Below are positions 1 to 8,811 of a stretch of DNA of 64,000 nucleotides, one piece after another; the first letter of the stretch is position 1, and each line of letters starts with the position of its first letter. The notes below the pieces were generated by a model. It was not told where the DNA came from. It ran no database searches and was given only the letters and a program-made list of their open reading frames with translations. Position numbers and translations under genes: made by a program. This DNA comes from an uncultured Oscillospiraceae bacterium (GTDB lineage Bacteria; Bacillota; Clostridia; Oscillospirales; Oscillospiraceae): positions 1 through 64,000 of the forward strand of contig CATKZP010000001.1 of the NCBI GenBank assembly GCA_949841355.1, in the 5' to 3' direction.

Positions 1-10
1 CTCCTGCCAA

Positions 11-1093
11 TTATTTGTGATCGAATTTATCAAGGGAATCCCAGGCCCCCAGCATATACATCACGCCCAGCGCCCGGTCGTACAGGCCGTAGCCCGGCCG
101 CACCGTGCCGGGGCCCTCGGTCCACAGGTGCCGGCCGTGGTCGGGCCGGATATAGCCGTCGAAGCCGCCGTCGTGGTACGCCTTCAGGATGTCCAAAATA
201 CCGGTGTCCCCGTCGCAGTCCCGGTGAGACGCCTCGGAGAAGTCCCCATTGTCGAAGTGCTTCACGTTGCGGATGTGGGCGAAGGCGATGCGGTCGCAGT
301 GCTTGCGCACGATGTCCGCCACGTTGTTCTTCGGGTCGGCGTTCAGCGAGCCGGAGCACAGGGTCAGGCAGTTGTAGGGATCGTCCACCATGGCCAGGAA
401 CTTGTCGATGGCCTCGCCGCTGGTGAGCAGACGGGGCAGGCCGAAGATGTCCCACGGGGGGTCGTCCATGTGGACGGCCATTTTGATGCCGGTCTCATGG
501 CAGGTGGGCATGATGGCTTCCAGGAAGTATTTGAAGTTGTCCCACAGCTTCTCCTTGGTGACGGGGCGGTATTTCTCGAACAGCTCGTCCAGCTTGGCCA
601 TCCGCTCGGGCTCCCAGCCGGGGAAGGTCATATGGTACTTTTCCGTGAAGGACATGACGTAATCCGCCATTTCCTTTGGGTCCTGCTTGATTTTTGCCGC
701 CTCGTAGTACAGCGCCGTGGAGCCGTCCCCCACCGGGTGGAACAGGTCGGTGCGGGTCCAGTCGAACACCGGCATGAAGTTGTAGCAGATCACCTTCACG
801 CCGAAGGGCGCCAGGTTGCGGATGGTCTGCTTGTAGTTTTCGATATACTGGTCCCGGGTGGGCAGGCCGATTTTGATGTCGTCGTGGACGTTGACGGACT
901 CCACCACGTCCATGTTGAAGCCGTACTCGTCCAGCTGCTGCTTGACGGCCGCGATCTCGTCGGGCTGCCACACCTCACCGGGCATTTTGTCGTGGAGCGC
1001 CCACACGATGCCCTCCACCCCGGGGATCTGCTTGATGTCGCTGAGCTTGATTTGGTCGTTCCCCTCGCCGTACCACCGCCACGTCATTTTCAT
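11..1093 (-). CDS. uxuA: Mannonate dehydratase (EC 4.2.1.8)
   Basis: Dehydrates D-mannonate to 2-keto-3-deoxy-D-gluconate in the cytoplasmic hexuronate (glucuronate) degradation pathway. The 360-residue product reads as a full TIM-barrel UxuA. The likely metal and active-site residues sit in typical contexts: H208 in AVHMDDPPWD, C246 in TLCSGS, H273 in FAHIRN and D318 in IRPDHG. The C-terminus has the family pattern PGYGLYDRALGVMYMLGAWD. An in-frame ATG lies further upstream, but the start at 1093 is chosen because an AGGAGG-type site precedes it by about 9 bases and the protein begins MKMTWRWYG as in the family. No other uronate genes are visible; the rest of any operon would lie left of the window. 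Confidence 0.95.
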   Translation of the reverse strand: MKMTWRWYGEGNDQIKLSDIKQIPGVEGIVWALHDKMPGEVWQPDEIAAVKQQLDEYGFNMDVVESVNVHDDIKIGLPTRDQYIENYKQTIRNLAPFGVKVICYNFMPVFDWTRTDLFHPVGDGSTALYYEAAKIKQDPKEMADYVMSFTEKYHMTFPGWEPERMAKLDELFEKYRPVTKEKLWDNFKYFLEAIMPTCHETGIKMAVHMDDPPWDIFGLPRLLTSGEAIDKFLAMVDDPYNCLTLCSGSLNADPKNNVADIVRKHCDRIAFAHIRNVKHFDNGDFSEASHRDCDGDTGILDILKAYHDGGFDGYIRPDHGRHLWTEGPGTVRPGYGLYDRALGVMYMLGAWDSLDKFDHK

Positions 1094-1177
1094 GAGAAAT
1101 TTCCTCCTTTTCCATCGCTGCTCGCATGCCTCGCGCCCGCCCCAAACCGGCAGGTCAGATCGGGGCGCGCCCTCGCC

Positions 1178-1202
1178 GCAGCGGCGGCCTCCCCGCCGCT
1201 GC
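1178..1202 (-). other. Hairpin in the uxuA leader
   Basis: A perfect 10-bp stem, GCAGCGGCGG with CCGCCGCTGC, has a 5-nt loop. It lies between the predicted uxuA promoter and start codon, in the transcribed leader. Beside it, 1205-1216 reads GATAAGTTTATC, a short operator-like palindrome just downstream of the -10. The pairing is seen; any regulatory role is inference. Confidence 0.4.
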
Positions 1203-1213
1203 ATGATAAGTTT

Positions 1214-1242
1214 ATCCTACCCCAGCACAATCATATTGTCAA
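1214..1242 (-). promoter_or_regulatory. Sigma-A-type promoter of uxuA
   Basis: On the minus strand TTGACA (1237-1242) and TAGGAT (1214-1219) are separated by 17 bases, about 120 bases upstream of the uxuA start. The rest of the 337-base gap at 1094-1430 holds the leader hairpin, this promoter and the divergent chemoreceptor promoter; I see no gene in it. Confidence 0.6.
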
Positions 1243-1341
1243 TGGAATTGTGATTTCCCTGAAATATCCAAAAAATTCTAAATAGCGGCGTCATCCGCCG
1301 GTATCACCCCCGATCTTCCCTGCGTAAAATGCTCGAACCCA

Positions 1342-1371
1342 TTGACAACAGGGCTTCACAACTCATATAAT
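1342..1371 (+). promoter_or_regulatory. Sigma-A-type promoter of the Cache chemoreceptor
   Basis: TTGACA (1342-1347) and TATAAT (1366-1371) are separated by 18 bases, about 60 bases before the start at 1431. Both hexamers match consensus. This chemoreceptor therefore appears to be read by the housekeeping sigma factor rather than sigma-28. Confidence 0.75.
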
Positions 1372-1430
1372 AAGGGCTGACCGCTCTCCATGGCGCGCGG
1401 TCCAGATATCATGATTTGAGGTGCACAGAT

Positions 1431-3404
1431 ATGAATAGTATCCGCAAGAAAATCACGGTATGCCTGATGGCGACAGTTCTGACCGCGCTGGTGCTGGTGG
1501 GAGCCACCAGCATCTCCCTCAACTACCGAAGCACCATTGCCACGGTGGACCAGATGATGAGCGAGACCGCCGTGCTGGCTGCTGAGCGGGTGGAGCAGGA
1601 GCTCACCGCCTATAAAAACGTGGCCATGGATACCGGCTGCATCGCCCAGCTGTCCGACCCCGGAACGCCGGTGGACACCAAGCGGGCCATCATTGACGAG
1701 CGCTCGTCCATGCACGGCTTCCAGCGGGGCAATATCATCGGGGCCGACGGGCTGAGCATTTTCGACGGCAAGGACTACTCCGACCGGGAGTACGTGCGCC
1801 AGGCCATGCAGGGCGTGGTCTACGTGTCCGAGCCCCTGGTGAGCAAAATCACCGGCGAGCTGTCCATTATGGTGGCCGCCCCCCTCTACGCCGGCGGCAG
1901 CCAGGGTGCGGAGATTGTGGGCGTGGTCTACTTCGTGCCGCCGGAGACCTTTTTGAACGACATCGTGTCCTCCATCAAGGTGAGCAAAAACAGCCGGGCC
2001 TATATGATTAACAAAAACGGCGATACCATCGCTGATGTGACCTTGGACACCATCACCACCCAGAACGTGGAGCTGGAGGCCCAGAGCGACCGCTCGCTGA
2101 AGCAGCTGGCCGCCATCCACGCCGAGATGCGCCAGGGCCGCAACGGCTTCGGCAGCTTCCAGGCCGCCGACGGCCCCCGCTACGCCGCCTATGCCCCTGT
2201 GGGCGGCACCGACGGGTGGAGCGTGGCCGTCACCGCCATGAAGAAGGACTATCTCACCGATACATATGTGGGCATCCTCATCAACATCCTGGTGAGCGTG
2301 GCCGCCGCCCTGGCCTCCATCGTCGTGGCCCTGCGGCTTTCCACCAACATCAGCAAGCCCATGCGGGCGGTGTGCCAGCGCATGAAGCTGCTGGTGGAGG
2401 GCGATCTGAAATCCCCCGTCCCCCAGGCCACCGGCCGGGACGAGACGGCGGAGCTTACCTGCGCCACGGCGGAGATGGTGGCGGGGCTGAACACCATCAT
2501 CAACGACATCAGCTACCTGCTCACTGAGATGGCCGGCAAGAATTTCGACATCCGCTCCTCCCACCGGGACACCTATGTGGGCGAGTTCCAGAACATCCTG
2601 CTGTCCATGCGCAATCTGAAGCAGGAGCTGAGCGGCACCATGCGGCAGATCGACGCCGCCGCCGGTCAGGTGTCCGCCGCCAGCGGCCACGTCTCCACCG
2701 GCGCCCAGACCTTGAGCCACGGCTCCATGGAGCAGGCCAGCGCGGTGGAGGAGCTGGCCGCCACCATCAGCGACATCTCCGCCAGCGCCCAAAAGACCGC
2801 CGCGGCGGCGGAGCAGGCGGGTCAGTTTGTCAACCAGGCCGGGGCTCAGCTGGGGGTCAGCGTGGGTCATGTGAAGGATCTGAACGCCGCTATGGAGAAG
2901 ATCTCCAGCTCCTCCGAGGAGATCTCCAAGATCATCGCCGCCATTGAGAACATCGCCTTCCAGACCAATATTCTGGCCCTGAACGCCGCGGTGGAGGCCG
3001 CCCGGGCGGGCTCCGCCGGCAAGGGCTTCGCCGTGGTGGCCGACGAGGTGCGCAACCTGGCCCAGAAATCCGACGAGGCCGCCAAGGCCACCAAGGAGCT
3101 CATCAGCGGCTCCATCGCCGCCGTCAGCGAGGGCGGCCAGGCGGTGGAGCGGGTCACCGCCTCTCTGGAGCGGACCAGCACCATCGCCGGCAGCGTCACC
3201 ACCCAGATGGACATTGTGGTGAAGGCCGTGGAAAACCAGACCAACGCCATCACCCAGGTCACCGACGGCATCGACCAGATCTCCAGCGTGGTGCAGACCA
3301 ACTCCGCCACCGCCCAGGAGAGCGCCGCCGCCAGCCAGGAGCTGTCCGCCGAGGCCGCCGGACTCAAGCAGCTGGTGGACCGGTTCACCCTCGCCAAAGA
3401 CTGA
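1431..3404 (+). CDS. Methyl-accepting chemotaxis protein with Cache sensor
   Basis: Membrane chemoreceptor of 657 residues that would control CheA. Order of parts: TM helix at about 8-30, an extracellular Cache-like domain at about 31-280 ([12 protein letters not shown] is typical), a second TM at about 282-304, a HAMP region, then the long coiled-coil signalling domain. Its conserved hairpin tip, [18 protein letters not shown], is near residue 510. ATG at 1431 is preferred over the upstream TTG at 1416 because GAGGTG lies at a proper distance from it. No C-terminal NWETF-like CheR-tethering pentapeptide is present. It sits just before a sugar-binding lipoprotein gene, so a sugar-related ligand is possible but unproven. 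Confidence 0.93.
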   Translation: MNSIRKKITVCLMATVLTALVLVGATSISLNYRSTIATVDQMMSETAVLAAERVEQELTAYKNVAMDTGCIAQLSDPGTPVDTKRAIIDERSSMHGFQRGNIIGADGLSIFDGKDYSDREYVRQAMQGVVYVSEPLVSKITGELSIMVAAPLYAGGSQGAEIVGVVYFVPPETFLNDIVSSIKVSKNSRAYMINKNGDTIADVTLDTITTQNVELEAQSDRSLKQLAAIHAEMRQGRNGFGSFQAADGPRYAAYAPVGGTDGWSVAVTAMKKDYLTDTYVGILINILVSVAAALASIVVALRLSTNISKPMRAVCQRMKLLVEGDLKSPVPQATGRDETAELTCATAEMVAGLNTIINDISYLLTEMAGKNFDIRSSHRDTYVGEFQNILLSMRNLKQELSGTMRQIDAAAGQVSAASGHVSTGAQTLSHGSMEQASAVEELAATISDISASAQKTAAAAEQAGQFVNQAGAQLGVSVGHVKDLNAAMEKISSSSEEISKIIAAIENIAFQTNILALNAAVEAARAGSAGKGFAVVADEVRNLAQKSDEAAKATKELISGSIAAVSEGGQAVERVTASLERTSTIAGSVTTQMDIVVKAVENQTNAITQVTDGIDQISSVVQTNSATAQESAAASQELSAEAAGLKQLVDRFTLAKD

Positions 3405-3410
3405 CCTCGG

Positions 3411-3447
3411 GAAACGTCCCTCTGATCTCCTGATCGAGGGGCGTTTC
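3411..3447 (+). terminator. Hairpin after the chemoreceptor gene
   Basis: GAAACGTCCCTC pairs with GAGGGGCGTTTC (one G-U pair) across a 13-nt loop, seven bases after the stop codon. There is no clear T-run, so termination strength is uncertain. Confidence 0.5.
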
Positions 3448-3528
3448 GCCCCCCGCAATTGGTACGGAAACGCAACTGGCACTTGTTTTCCGTCCTCTTA
3501 TATGGTAAGCTATTCTAGACTAGGCGCC

Positions 3529-3652
3529 GTTTGAAAATTGGCAATATGCTCAGCGGCGAGGGATTTTTTCGCCAGACAAGGCGATTTGACGCAGAAATAC
3601 TTTGTGTATTTCAAGTCAAATCAACGACTGGGTATGTTGACAATTTTCAAAC
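3529..3652. repeat. Nested palindromic intergenic element (MITE-like)
   Basis: The outer arms, GTTTGAAAATTGGCAATATGC at 3529-3549 and its imperfect reverse complement at 3632-3652, match at 18 of 21 positions. Inside, GATTTGAC..GAAATAC at 3583-3600 pairs with GTATTTC..GTCAAATC at 3606-3622 around a short loop. The element is AT-richer than the surrounding genes, carries no open frame and fills the space between the chemoreceptor and the sugar-binding protein. Nested inverted repeats are typical of dispersed intergenic repeats. I see no second copy in this window, so its repeat status is inferred from architecture alone. Confidence 0.55.
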
Positions 3653-3688
3653 AAGCCCTAATTCCGGCTGAGAGAGGAGAGGCCCGCC

Positions 3689-4801
3689 ATGCGTGATAGA
3701 ACAGCACGGAACATTCAGGCGCTTGCCCTGGCGGCGCTGTGCCTGTGTCCCTTGGCGCTGGGCGGCTGCGAGCAAAACCCGCCCGCTCCGTCGGACCCCG
3801 CGGCGGCTCTGTCCGATCCCAGCGGCCTCCAGCAGGACCCGGCGGGAGCGGTCCGGTTTGACCGGGAGCTGGACGGCTACAGCCCGCAAAAGCGGGAATA
3901 TAACTTCTACTTCACCTACAAAACCGTCCACCCCTGGTGGGACGCGGTGGCCCTGGGCATGGAGGACGCGGCCCGGCAGCTTGAGGAGCTGGGGGTCATC
4001 ATCAACTACGAATATCTGGCCCCCGCCTCGGCCTCCGCGCAGGATCAGCTCCGGCGGCTGCGGGAGGCCTCCGGCCGGGACTTTGACGTCATCGGCGTAG
4101 ACGTGGCGGACGTCGGCACCGTTACCCCCGCCATCAACGCGCTGATTGAGGAAGGCCACAAGGTCATGACCTTTTCCAGCTCCGACGCCTCCCGGGAAAA
4201 CGGCTGCCGCCGCATCGCCTATGTGGGCAATACCCACAACTACGAGGACGGGGCCGACCTCACCCGGGCCCTGTGCGAGAAGCTGGGCGGCAAGGGCAAG
4301 GTGGCCATCCTGGTGGGCACCCCCGGCGCGCCCTGCCATGAGGACCGGGCTCTGGGCGCCCAGCGCGTCATCGGGCAGTACCCGGACATGGAGCTGGTGG
4401 CCATAGAATATGATGAGGATACGGTGGAAGGGGCCTACGAGTACACCAAGGAGTTTTTGGAGCGCTACAGCGACCTGGCCGGCATCATCTGCTGCAATAT
4501 GAGCAATCCCGTGGGGGCGGCCCGGGCGGTGGTGGAGGCCGGACGGCAGGAGCAGGTGGTCATCGTGGGCATGGACCACGACCAGGAGGCTCTGGGCTAC
4601 CTGCGGGACGGGATCATCTACGCTCTGGGCGTGCAGGACTGCTATTCCATCGGCTTTGACACCATCCAGGTGGCGGTGAAAATCGCGGATGGACTGCTGC
4701 CGGGGGACGCCTACCCGGAAAAAACGGAAGAAATCACCACAATCATCTATCAGGACGGCGCCGCGGCCATGCTGCGCACGCTGTACGGTGTAATTGACTG
4801 A
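3689..4801 (+). CDS. Periplasmic-binding-protein-type sugar-binding lipoprotein
   Basis: Predicted exported lipoprotein of 370 residues of the RbsB/Peripla_BP_4 type that binds a small ligand, probably a sugar. A signal peptide ends in the lipobox LGGC with C27 as the lipidated residue. The mature part has the two-lobed fold signature: NFYFTYKTVHPWWDAV near the start, VIGVDVADVGTVTPAINALIEEGHKVMTF in pieces around residues 130-165, and VVIVGMDHDQEALGYLRDGI-like text late in the protein. No ABC permease or ATPase is next to it. The next gene is a hybrid sensor kinase, so a role as ligand-presenting partner for that kinase, or for the upstream chemoreceptor, is more likely than plain transport. 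A GAGAGGAGAG ribosome site precedes the ATG. Confidence 0.85.
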   Translation: MRDRTARNIQALALAALCLCPLALGGCEQNPPAPSDPAAALSDPSGLQQDPAGAVRFDRELDGYSPQKREYNFYFTYKTVHPWWDAVALGMEDAARQLEELGVIINYEYLAPASASAQDQLRRLREASGRDFDVIGVDVADVGTVTPAINALIEEGHKVMTFSSSDASRENGCRRIAYVGNTHNYEDGADLTRALCEKLGGKGKVAILVGTPGAPCHEDRALGAQRVIGQYPDMELVAIEYDEDTVEGAYEYTKEFLERYSDLAGIICCNMSNPVGAARAVVEAGRQEQVVIVGMDHDQEALGYLRDGIIYALGVQDCYSIGFDTIQVAVKIADGLLPGDAYPEKTEEITTIIYQDGAAAMLRTLYGVID

Positions 4802-4821
4802 GAATGGCGGGACGGAGAAAC

Positions 4822-7800
4822 ATGGACCAATCACAGCACAACGGCATCGATACAAACCAAAGACAGCGCACCGTCGCTTCCGCCATTTGGGGGGGCGCTG
4901 TTGTGGCGGTCATTCTGCTCATCACCACGATCTGGACGTCCACCGCCGCCCGGACCAGCACCAACCAGGCGGTGGCGCAGGTGAGCGAGTTCTACCTGGA
5001 GGAGCTGGCCGGACGCCGGGCCCAGGTGGTCTCTGAGGAGCTGAATAACCACTTCAACTATATAGACAACGCCCTGGCGGTGCTGGACGGCACCGACCTG
5101 GAATCTCAGGACGCCCTGCGCCGCTTTCTGGGCCGGGTGAAGCAGCTGTACGGCGTCAACAAATTCGCCCTGGTGGACGAAAACGGCATCGTCTACACCC
5201 AGCACAGCACCACCTCCGGGCTGAGCCGCTATCCCTTCCTGGCCCAGGAGGTCACTGAGCCGGTCATCACCATGTCCAGCCTCTACGGGGCCAGAAAGCA
5301 GGTCATTCTGGCCGTGCCGGTGGAGGGGGTTTTCTTCCAGGGCGCGAAAATTGAGGTGTGCTTTCTCCAGCTCAACATCAATGAAATGCTCAGCTCCCTC
5401 ACCCTCCAAAGCGGAGGCAATGAGACCTACTGCAACCTGTACCACCGCAGCGGCGAAAGCCTCACCGGCAATAATTTCGGCTACCTCACCTCCGGCCACA
5501 ACCTGCTCACCGCCCTGAAGGAGTCGGAGATGGACGCGGGCTACAGCTATGAGCAGCTGGAGGACGACTTCAACACCGGCCGCATGGGCCAGATCTCCTT
5601 CCGCTACCAGGGGCTTCACGAGGATCTGTGCTACGTCCCGGTGGAGGGCACCAGCTGGATGCTCACCATCCTGATCCGGGATAACGTCATCAACGACCAG
5701 ATCAGCTCCATCAGCTCCAGCATGATGAGCCGCGGCGTCATTCAGATCGCCATTACCGTGGCGGCCATGCTGGGCGTGTCCATCGCCCTCATCGCCCAGT
5801 ACCGGCGCAGCGCCCGGATTCTGCTGACCCGGGAGAAGGCGGACGGCGACCGCATCCGGGCCGCCTACGCCCAGATTGAGCGGGAGCAGACCGCCATGGA
5901 CCTCATCCACGCCGCCATGGGCTCGGGCCACTGGACCATGGAGTTCGACGAGGATGCCAATATGGTGTCCTGCACCTGGTCGGACGTGTTCCGGAACATG
6001 CTGGGCTACGAGAGCGAGGAGGACTTCCCCAACCTGCTGGAATCCTGGTCGGAGCTGCTCCACGACGAGGACCGGGAGCGGGTGCTCCGGGCCTACTGGG
6101 CCGCCGTGGGGGATTACACCGGCGGCACCACCTACGACGTGGAGTACCGCCTGCTCACCCGTCACGCGGGCTGGCGGTGGTTCCACTCCGCCGGACGGCT
6201 GTCCCGGCGGGAGGACGGCTCCCCCATCACCTTCGTGGGCCTGTTTATGGACATCGACGACGCCAGAACCATGGCCATTCAGCTGGAGCGGCAGAAGGCC
6301 GACCTCCAGGACGCCCTGGCCGCCGCCCAGCACGCCAACCGGGCCAAGACCACCTTCCTCAACAATATGTCCCACGACATCCGCACGCCCATGAACGCCA
6401 TCATCGGCTTCACCTCCCTGGCCGCCGCCCACATCGACAACACCGAGCAGGTCCAGGATTATCTGGCCAAAATCACCACCTCCAGCAACCATCTGCTCAG
6501 CCTCATCAACGACGTGCTGGACATGAGCCGCATCGAGAGCGGCAAAATGAAGATTGACGAGAAGGAGACCTCCCTGCCCGAGATCATGCACGATTTGAAA
6601 ACCATCGTTCAGTCGGACATCTCCTCCAAGCAGCTGGAATTTTACATCGACACCGCAGACGTGGTGAACGAGCACGTGCTGTGCGACAAGCTGCGCCTCA
6701 ATCAGGTGCTGCTCAACCTCTTGAGCAACGCCATGAAGTTCACCATGCCCGGCGGCATTGTCAGCGTCCGAGTCACCCAGATCGGCGCCGCGTCGGACGG
6801 CTGGGCCTCCTACGAGTTCCAGGTGAAGGACACCGGCATCGGCATGAGCGAGGACTTCCTGGCCCACGTCTTTGACCCCTTTGAGCGGGAGCGCACCAGC
6901 ACCGTCAGCGGCATCCAGGGCACCGGGCTGGGCATGGCCATCACCAAAAACATCGTGGACATGATGGACGGCTCCATCTCTGTGACCAGCGAGGTGGGCA
7001 AGGGCTCCGTCTTTACCGTCTCCCTCCGGCTGCGCACCTGCTCCGGCCCGGTGCGGCAGGAGGAAATCCCCCAGCTCAAGGGCCTGCGGGCTCTGGTGGC
7101 GGACGACGACTTCAACACCTGCTCCAGCGTCACCAAGATGCTGTCCACCGTGGGCATGCGTCCGGACTGGACCACCTCCGGCAAGGAGGCCGTGCTGCGC
7201 ACCAAACTGGCCTGGGACCAGGGGGACGAATACGCCGCCTTCATCATCGACTGGCTCATGCCCGACATGAACGGCGTGGAGGTGGTGCGCCGCATCCGCA
7301 CCATCATCGGTGAGGAAAAGCCCATCATCATTCTCACCGCCTACGACTGGTCGGACATTGAGGAGGAGGCCCGGGCCGCGGGCGTCACCGCCTTCTGCTC
7401 CAAGCCCATCTTCCTGTCCGAGCTGCGGGAGCTGCTGGAGGCCCCCTTCGCCCCCCCTGTCCAGGATCAGGCCGCCTCCGCCGCCCCCATCTCCTTCGAG
7501 GGGAAGCGAATCCTGCTCACGGAGGACAACGAGCTCAACCAGGAGATCGCCGTGGAAATTCTGCAAAGCTCCGGCTTCATGGTGGATGTGGTGGACGACG
7601 GCAAGGCCGCCGTGGAGTGCATGGAGGCCGCTCGGCCAGGCCAGTACGATCTGATCCTGATGGACATTCAAATGCCCATCATGGACGGCTACCAGGCCGC
7701 CAGGCATATTCGGGCGCTGAACCGTCCGGGCGTCTCGGACATCCCCATCATCGCCATGACCGCCAACGCCTTTGACGAGGACCGGATGGCCGCCCTGGAG

Positions 7801-7884
7801 GCGGGGATGAACGGACACATCGCCAAGCCCATCGATGTACCCAAGCTGATGGAGGTTTTGCAGGAGCTGCTGGCGCCGGCGTAA
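4822..7884 (+). CDS. Hybrid sensor histidine kinase with two receiver domains
   Basis: Membrane signalling kinase of 1020 residues. Visible order: TM helix (about 10-35), extracellular sensor of Cache type (about 40-290), second TM (about 300-322), PAS domain (about 360-470), HisKA dimerisation domain with H518 in NNMSHDIRTPMNAIIGF, then an HATPase domain with DTGIGM and GTGLGMAI. Two receivers follow: REC1 with D810 in IIDWLMPDMNG, and REC2 with D948 in LILMDIQMPIMDG. There is no Hpt or DNA-binding output, so phosphate must leave through another protein. The start at 4822 is chosen because GGACGGAG precedes it; an ATG at 4804 is in frame but poorly spaced. It follows the binding protein by 20 bases, indicating an operon and a probable sensor pair. 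Confidence 0.9.
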   Translation: MDQSQHNGIDTNQRQRTVASAIWGGAVVAVILLITTIWTSTAARTSTNQAVAQVSEFYLEELAGRRAQVVSEELNNHFNYIDNALAVLDGTDLESQDALRRFLGRVKQLYGVNKFALVDENGIVYTQHSTTSGLSRYPFLAQEVTEPVITMSSLYGARKQVILAVPVEGVFFQGAKIEVCFLQLNINEMLSSLTLQSGGNETYCNLYHRSGESLTGNNFGYLTSGHNLLTALKESEMDAGYSYEQLEDDFNTGRMGQISFRYQGLHEDLCYVPVEGTSWMLTILIRDNVINDQISSISSSMMSRGVIQIAITVAAMLGVSIALIAQYRRSARILLTREKADGDRIRAAYAQIEREQTAMDLIHAAMGSGHWTMEFDEDANMVSCTWSDVFRNMLGYESEEDFPNLLESWSELLHDEDRERVLRAYWAAVGDYTGGTTYDVEYRLLTRHAGWRWFHSAGRLSRREDGSPITFVGLFMDIDDARTMAIQLERQKADLQDALAAAQHANRAKTTFLNNMSHDIRTPMNAIIGFTSLAAAHIDNTEQVQDYLAKITTSSNHLLSLINDVLDMSRIESGKMKIDEKETSLPEIMHDLKTIVQSDISSKQLEFYIDTADVVNEHVLCDKLRLNQVLLNLLSNAMKFTMPGGIVSVRVTQIGAASDGWASYEFQVKDTGIGMSEDFLAHVFDPFERERTSTVSGIQGTGLGMAITKNIVDMMDGSISVTSEVGKGSVFTVSLRLRTCSGPVRQEEIPQLKGLRALVADDDFNTCSSVTKMLSTVGMRPDWTTSGKEAVLRTKLAWDQGDEYAAFIIDWLMPDMNGVEVVRRIRTIIGEEKPIIILTAYDWSDIEEEARAAGVTAFCSKPIFLSELRELLEAPFAPPVQDQAASAAPISFEGKRILLTEDNELNQEIAVEILQSSGFMVDVVDDGKAAVECMEAARPGQYDLILMDIQMPIMDGYQAARHIRALNRPGVSDIPIIAMTANAFDEDRMAALEAGMNGHIAKPIDVPKLMEVLQELLAPA

Positions 7885-7910
7885 GCGCCCTCTCCCCATT
7901 TTACCCTATG

Positions 7911-7941
7911 AACGGAGCCGCCCAGCGGGCGGCTCCGTTTT
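7911..7941 (+). terminator. Intrinsic terminator after the hybrid kinase
   Basis: AACGGAGCCGCCC (7911-7923) pairs with GGGCGGCTCCGTT around a 3-nt loop and is followed by TTTTG. It lies 26 bases after the kinase stop codon. Confidence 0.85.
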
Positions 7942-7998
7942 GTTTGGAGGAGCTTTGCCCGGCGCGGCATATCGCTTCTTCTCAGCTGCCCCCGGCGG

Positions 7999-8043
7999 AA
8001 AACGGGACGATTCGGCTTTTTCAGCTGAGTCGTCCCGTTTTTT
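7999..8043 (+). terminator. Second intrinsic terminator, upstream of the recombinase
   Basis: AAAACGGGACGA (7999-8010) pairs with TCGTCCCGTTTT, followed by a T-run to 8043. It may act in both directions, since both flanks are A/T runs. It insulates the recombinase promoter that begins at its right edge. Confidence 0.75.
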
Positions 8044-8051
8044 GCTATAAT
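8043..8051 (+). promoter_or_regulatory. Extended -10 promoter of the serine recombinase
   Basis: TGCTATAAT is a perfect extended -10 element placed right at the end of the preceding terminator and about 47 bases before the proposed start. No good -35 is visible, as is common for extended -10 promoters. Confidence 0.6.
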
Positions 8052-8097
8052 TGGGATTCAGTACCTAATCGACCGCATCAAGAAAGGGGGCCTCACC

Positions 8098-8712
8098 ATT
8101 TCACCGCAGACATACGGCTACATTCGGGTCAGCACCAAGGACCAAAACGAGGACCGGCAGCTCATCGCCATGCGCCAGCTGTCCATCCCGGAGGAGAACA
8201 TCTTTTTGGACAAGCAGTCCGGCAAGGATTTTCAGCGCCCGCAGTACAGACGGCTGGTCAGACGGCTGAAGCCGGACGACGTGCTCTATGTCAAGAGCAT
8301 CGACCGGCTGGGGCGCAACTACGAGGAAATCCTGGAGCAGTGGCGCGTGCTCACCAAGGAGCGGCGCGTGGACATCGCCGTGCTGGACATGCCCCTGCTG
8401 GACACCCGGCGGGGCAAGGACCTGCTGGGAACCTTCCTCAGCGATATCGTCCTACAGGTGCTGTCCTTCGTGTCCGAGAACGAACGGGCCAACATCCGCC
8501 AGCGCCAGGCGGAGGGAATCCACGCGGCGCGGCTCCGTGGGGTGCGCTTCGGCCGCCCCACCAAGCCTCTGCCGGAAAACTTTCACAGCGCCTACCAGCG
8601 CTGGAAGGGCGGGGCCATCAGCGGCGCCGCAGCCGCCAGGGAGTGCGGGATGCCTCTGTCCAGCTTCCGCTACCAGGCCAGGCTCTATGAGGCCGGGACG
8701 TCCCGCCAGTGA
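8098..8712 (+). CDS. Small serine recombinase (resolvase/invertase family)
   Basis: Site-specific recombinase of about 204 residues. The N-terminal catalytic domain has YIRVSTKDQNEDRQ with the nucleophile at about S12, followed by DRLGRNYEEILEQW and a long E helix (LSFVSENERANIRQRQAEGI). The C-terminus from about residue 165 is a short helix-turn-helix, GGAISGAAAARECGMPLSSF. The start is unusual: the frame has no ATG, GTG or TTG before residue 25, where the catalytic serine would already be lost. An ATT at 8098 lies 7 bases after AAAGGGGG, so ATT initiation is proposed. It stands alone between terminators; no paired crossover sites or other mobile genes were found. Resolvase versus invertase cannot be decided. 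Confidence 0.85.
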   Translation: MSPQTYGYIRVSTKDQNEDRQLIAMRQLSIPEENIFLDKQSGKDFQRPQYRRLVRRLKPDDVLYVKSIDRLGRNYEEILEQWRVLTKERRVDIAVLDMPLLDTRRGKDLLGTFLSDIVLQVLSFVSENERANIRQRQAEGIHAARLRGVRFGRPTKPLPENFHSAYQRWKGGAISGAAAARECGMPLSSFRYQARLYEAGTSRQ

Positions 8713-8717
8713 CGCGC

Positions 8718-8750
8718 AGGGGCGGCGCGAGCGATGCTCGCGCCGCCCCT
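8718..8750. terminator. Perfect 15-bp hairpin between convergent genes
   Basis: AGGGGCGGCGCGAGC pairs perfectly with GCTCGCGCCGCCCCT around a 3-nt loop. It sits between the convergent recombinase and DUF5692-like genes. There is no T-run on either side, so it may be a weak terminator or an mRNA-end stabiliser. Confidence 0.5.
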
Positions 8751-8811
8751 TGGCTGGGTCTGAATATGCCGATTCCTGACCAGATTGATTCCCCCGGGCG
8801 GCGGGGCGGGC

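Noticed and set aside
1416-1430. TTG start five codons upstream of the first chemoreceptor
   Set aside because: The ribosome site GAGGTG overlaps it; the ATG at 1431 is correctly spaced.
8043-8100. Recombinase starting at the ATG 8170
   Set aside because: That start would remove the YIRVS catalytic segment that is clearly encoded upstream in frame.
8098-8712. Prophage or transposon suggested by the serine recombinase
   Set aside because: No other mobile genes, attachment sites or flanking repeats are visible nearby; the gene stands alone.
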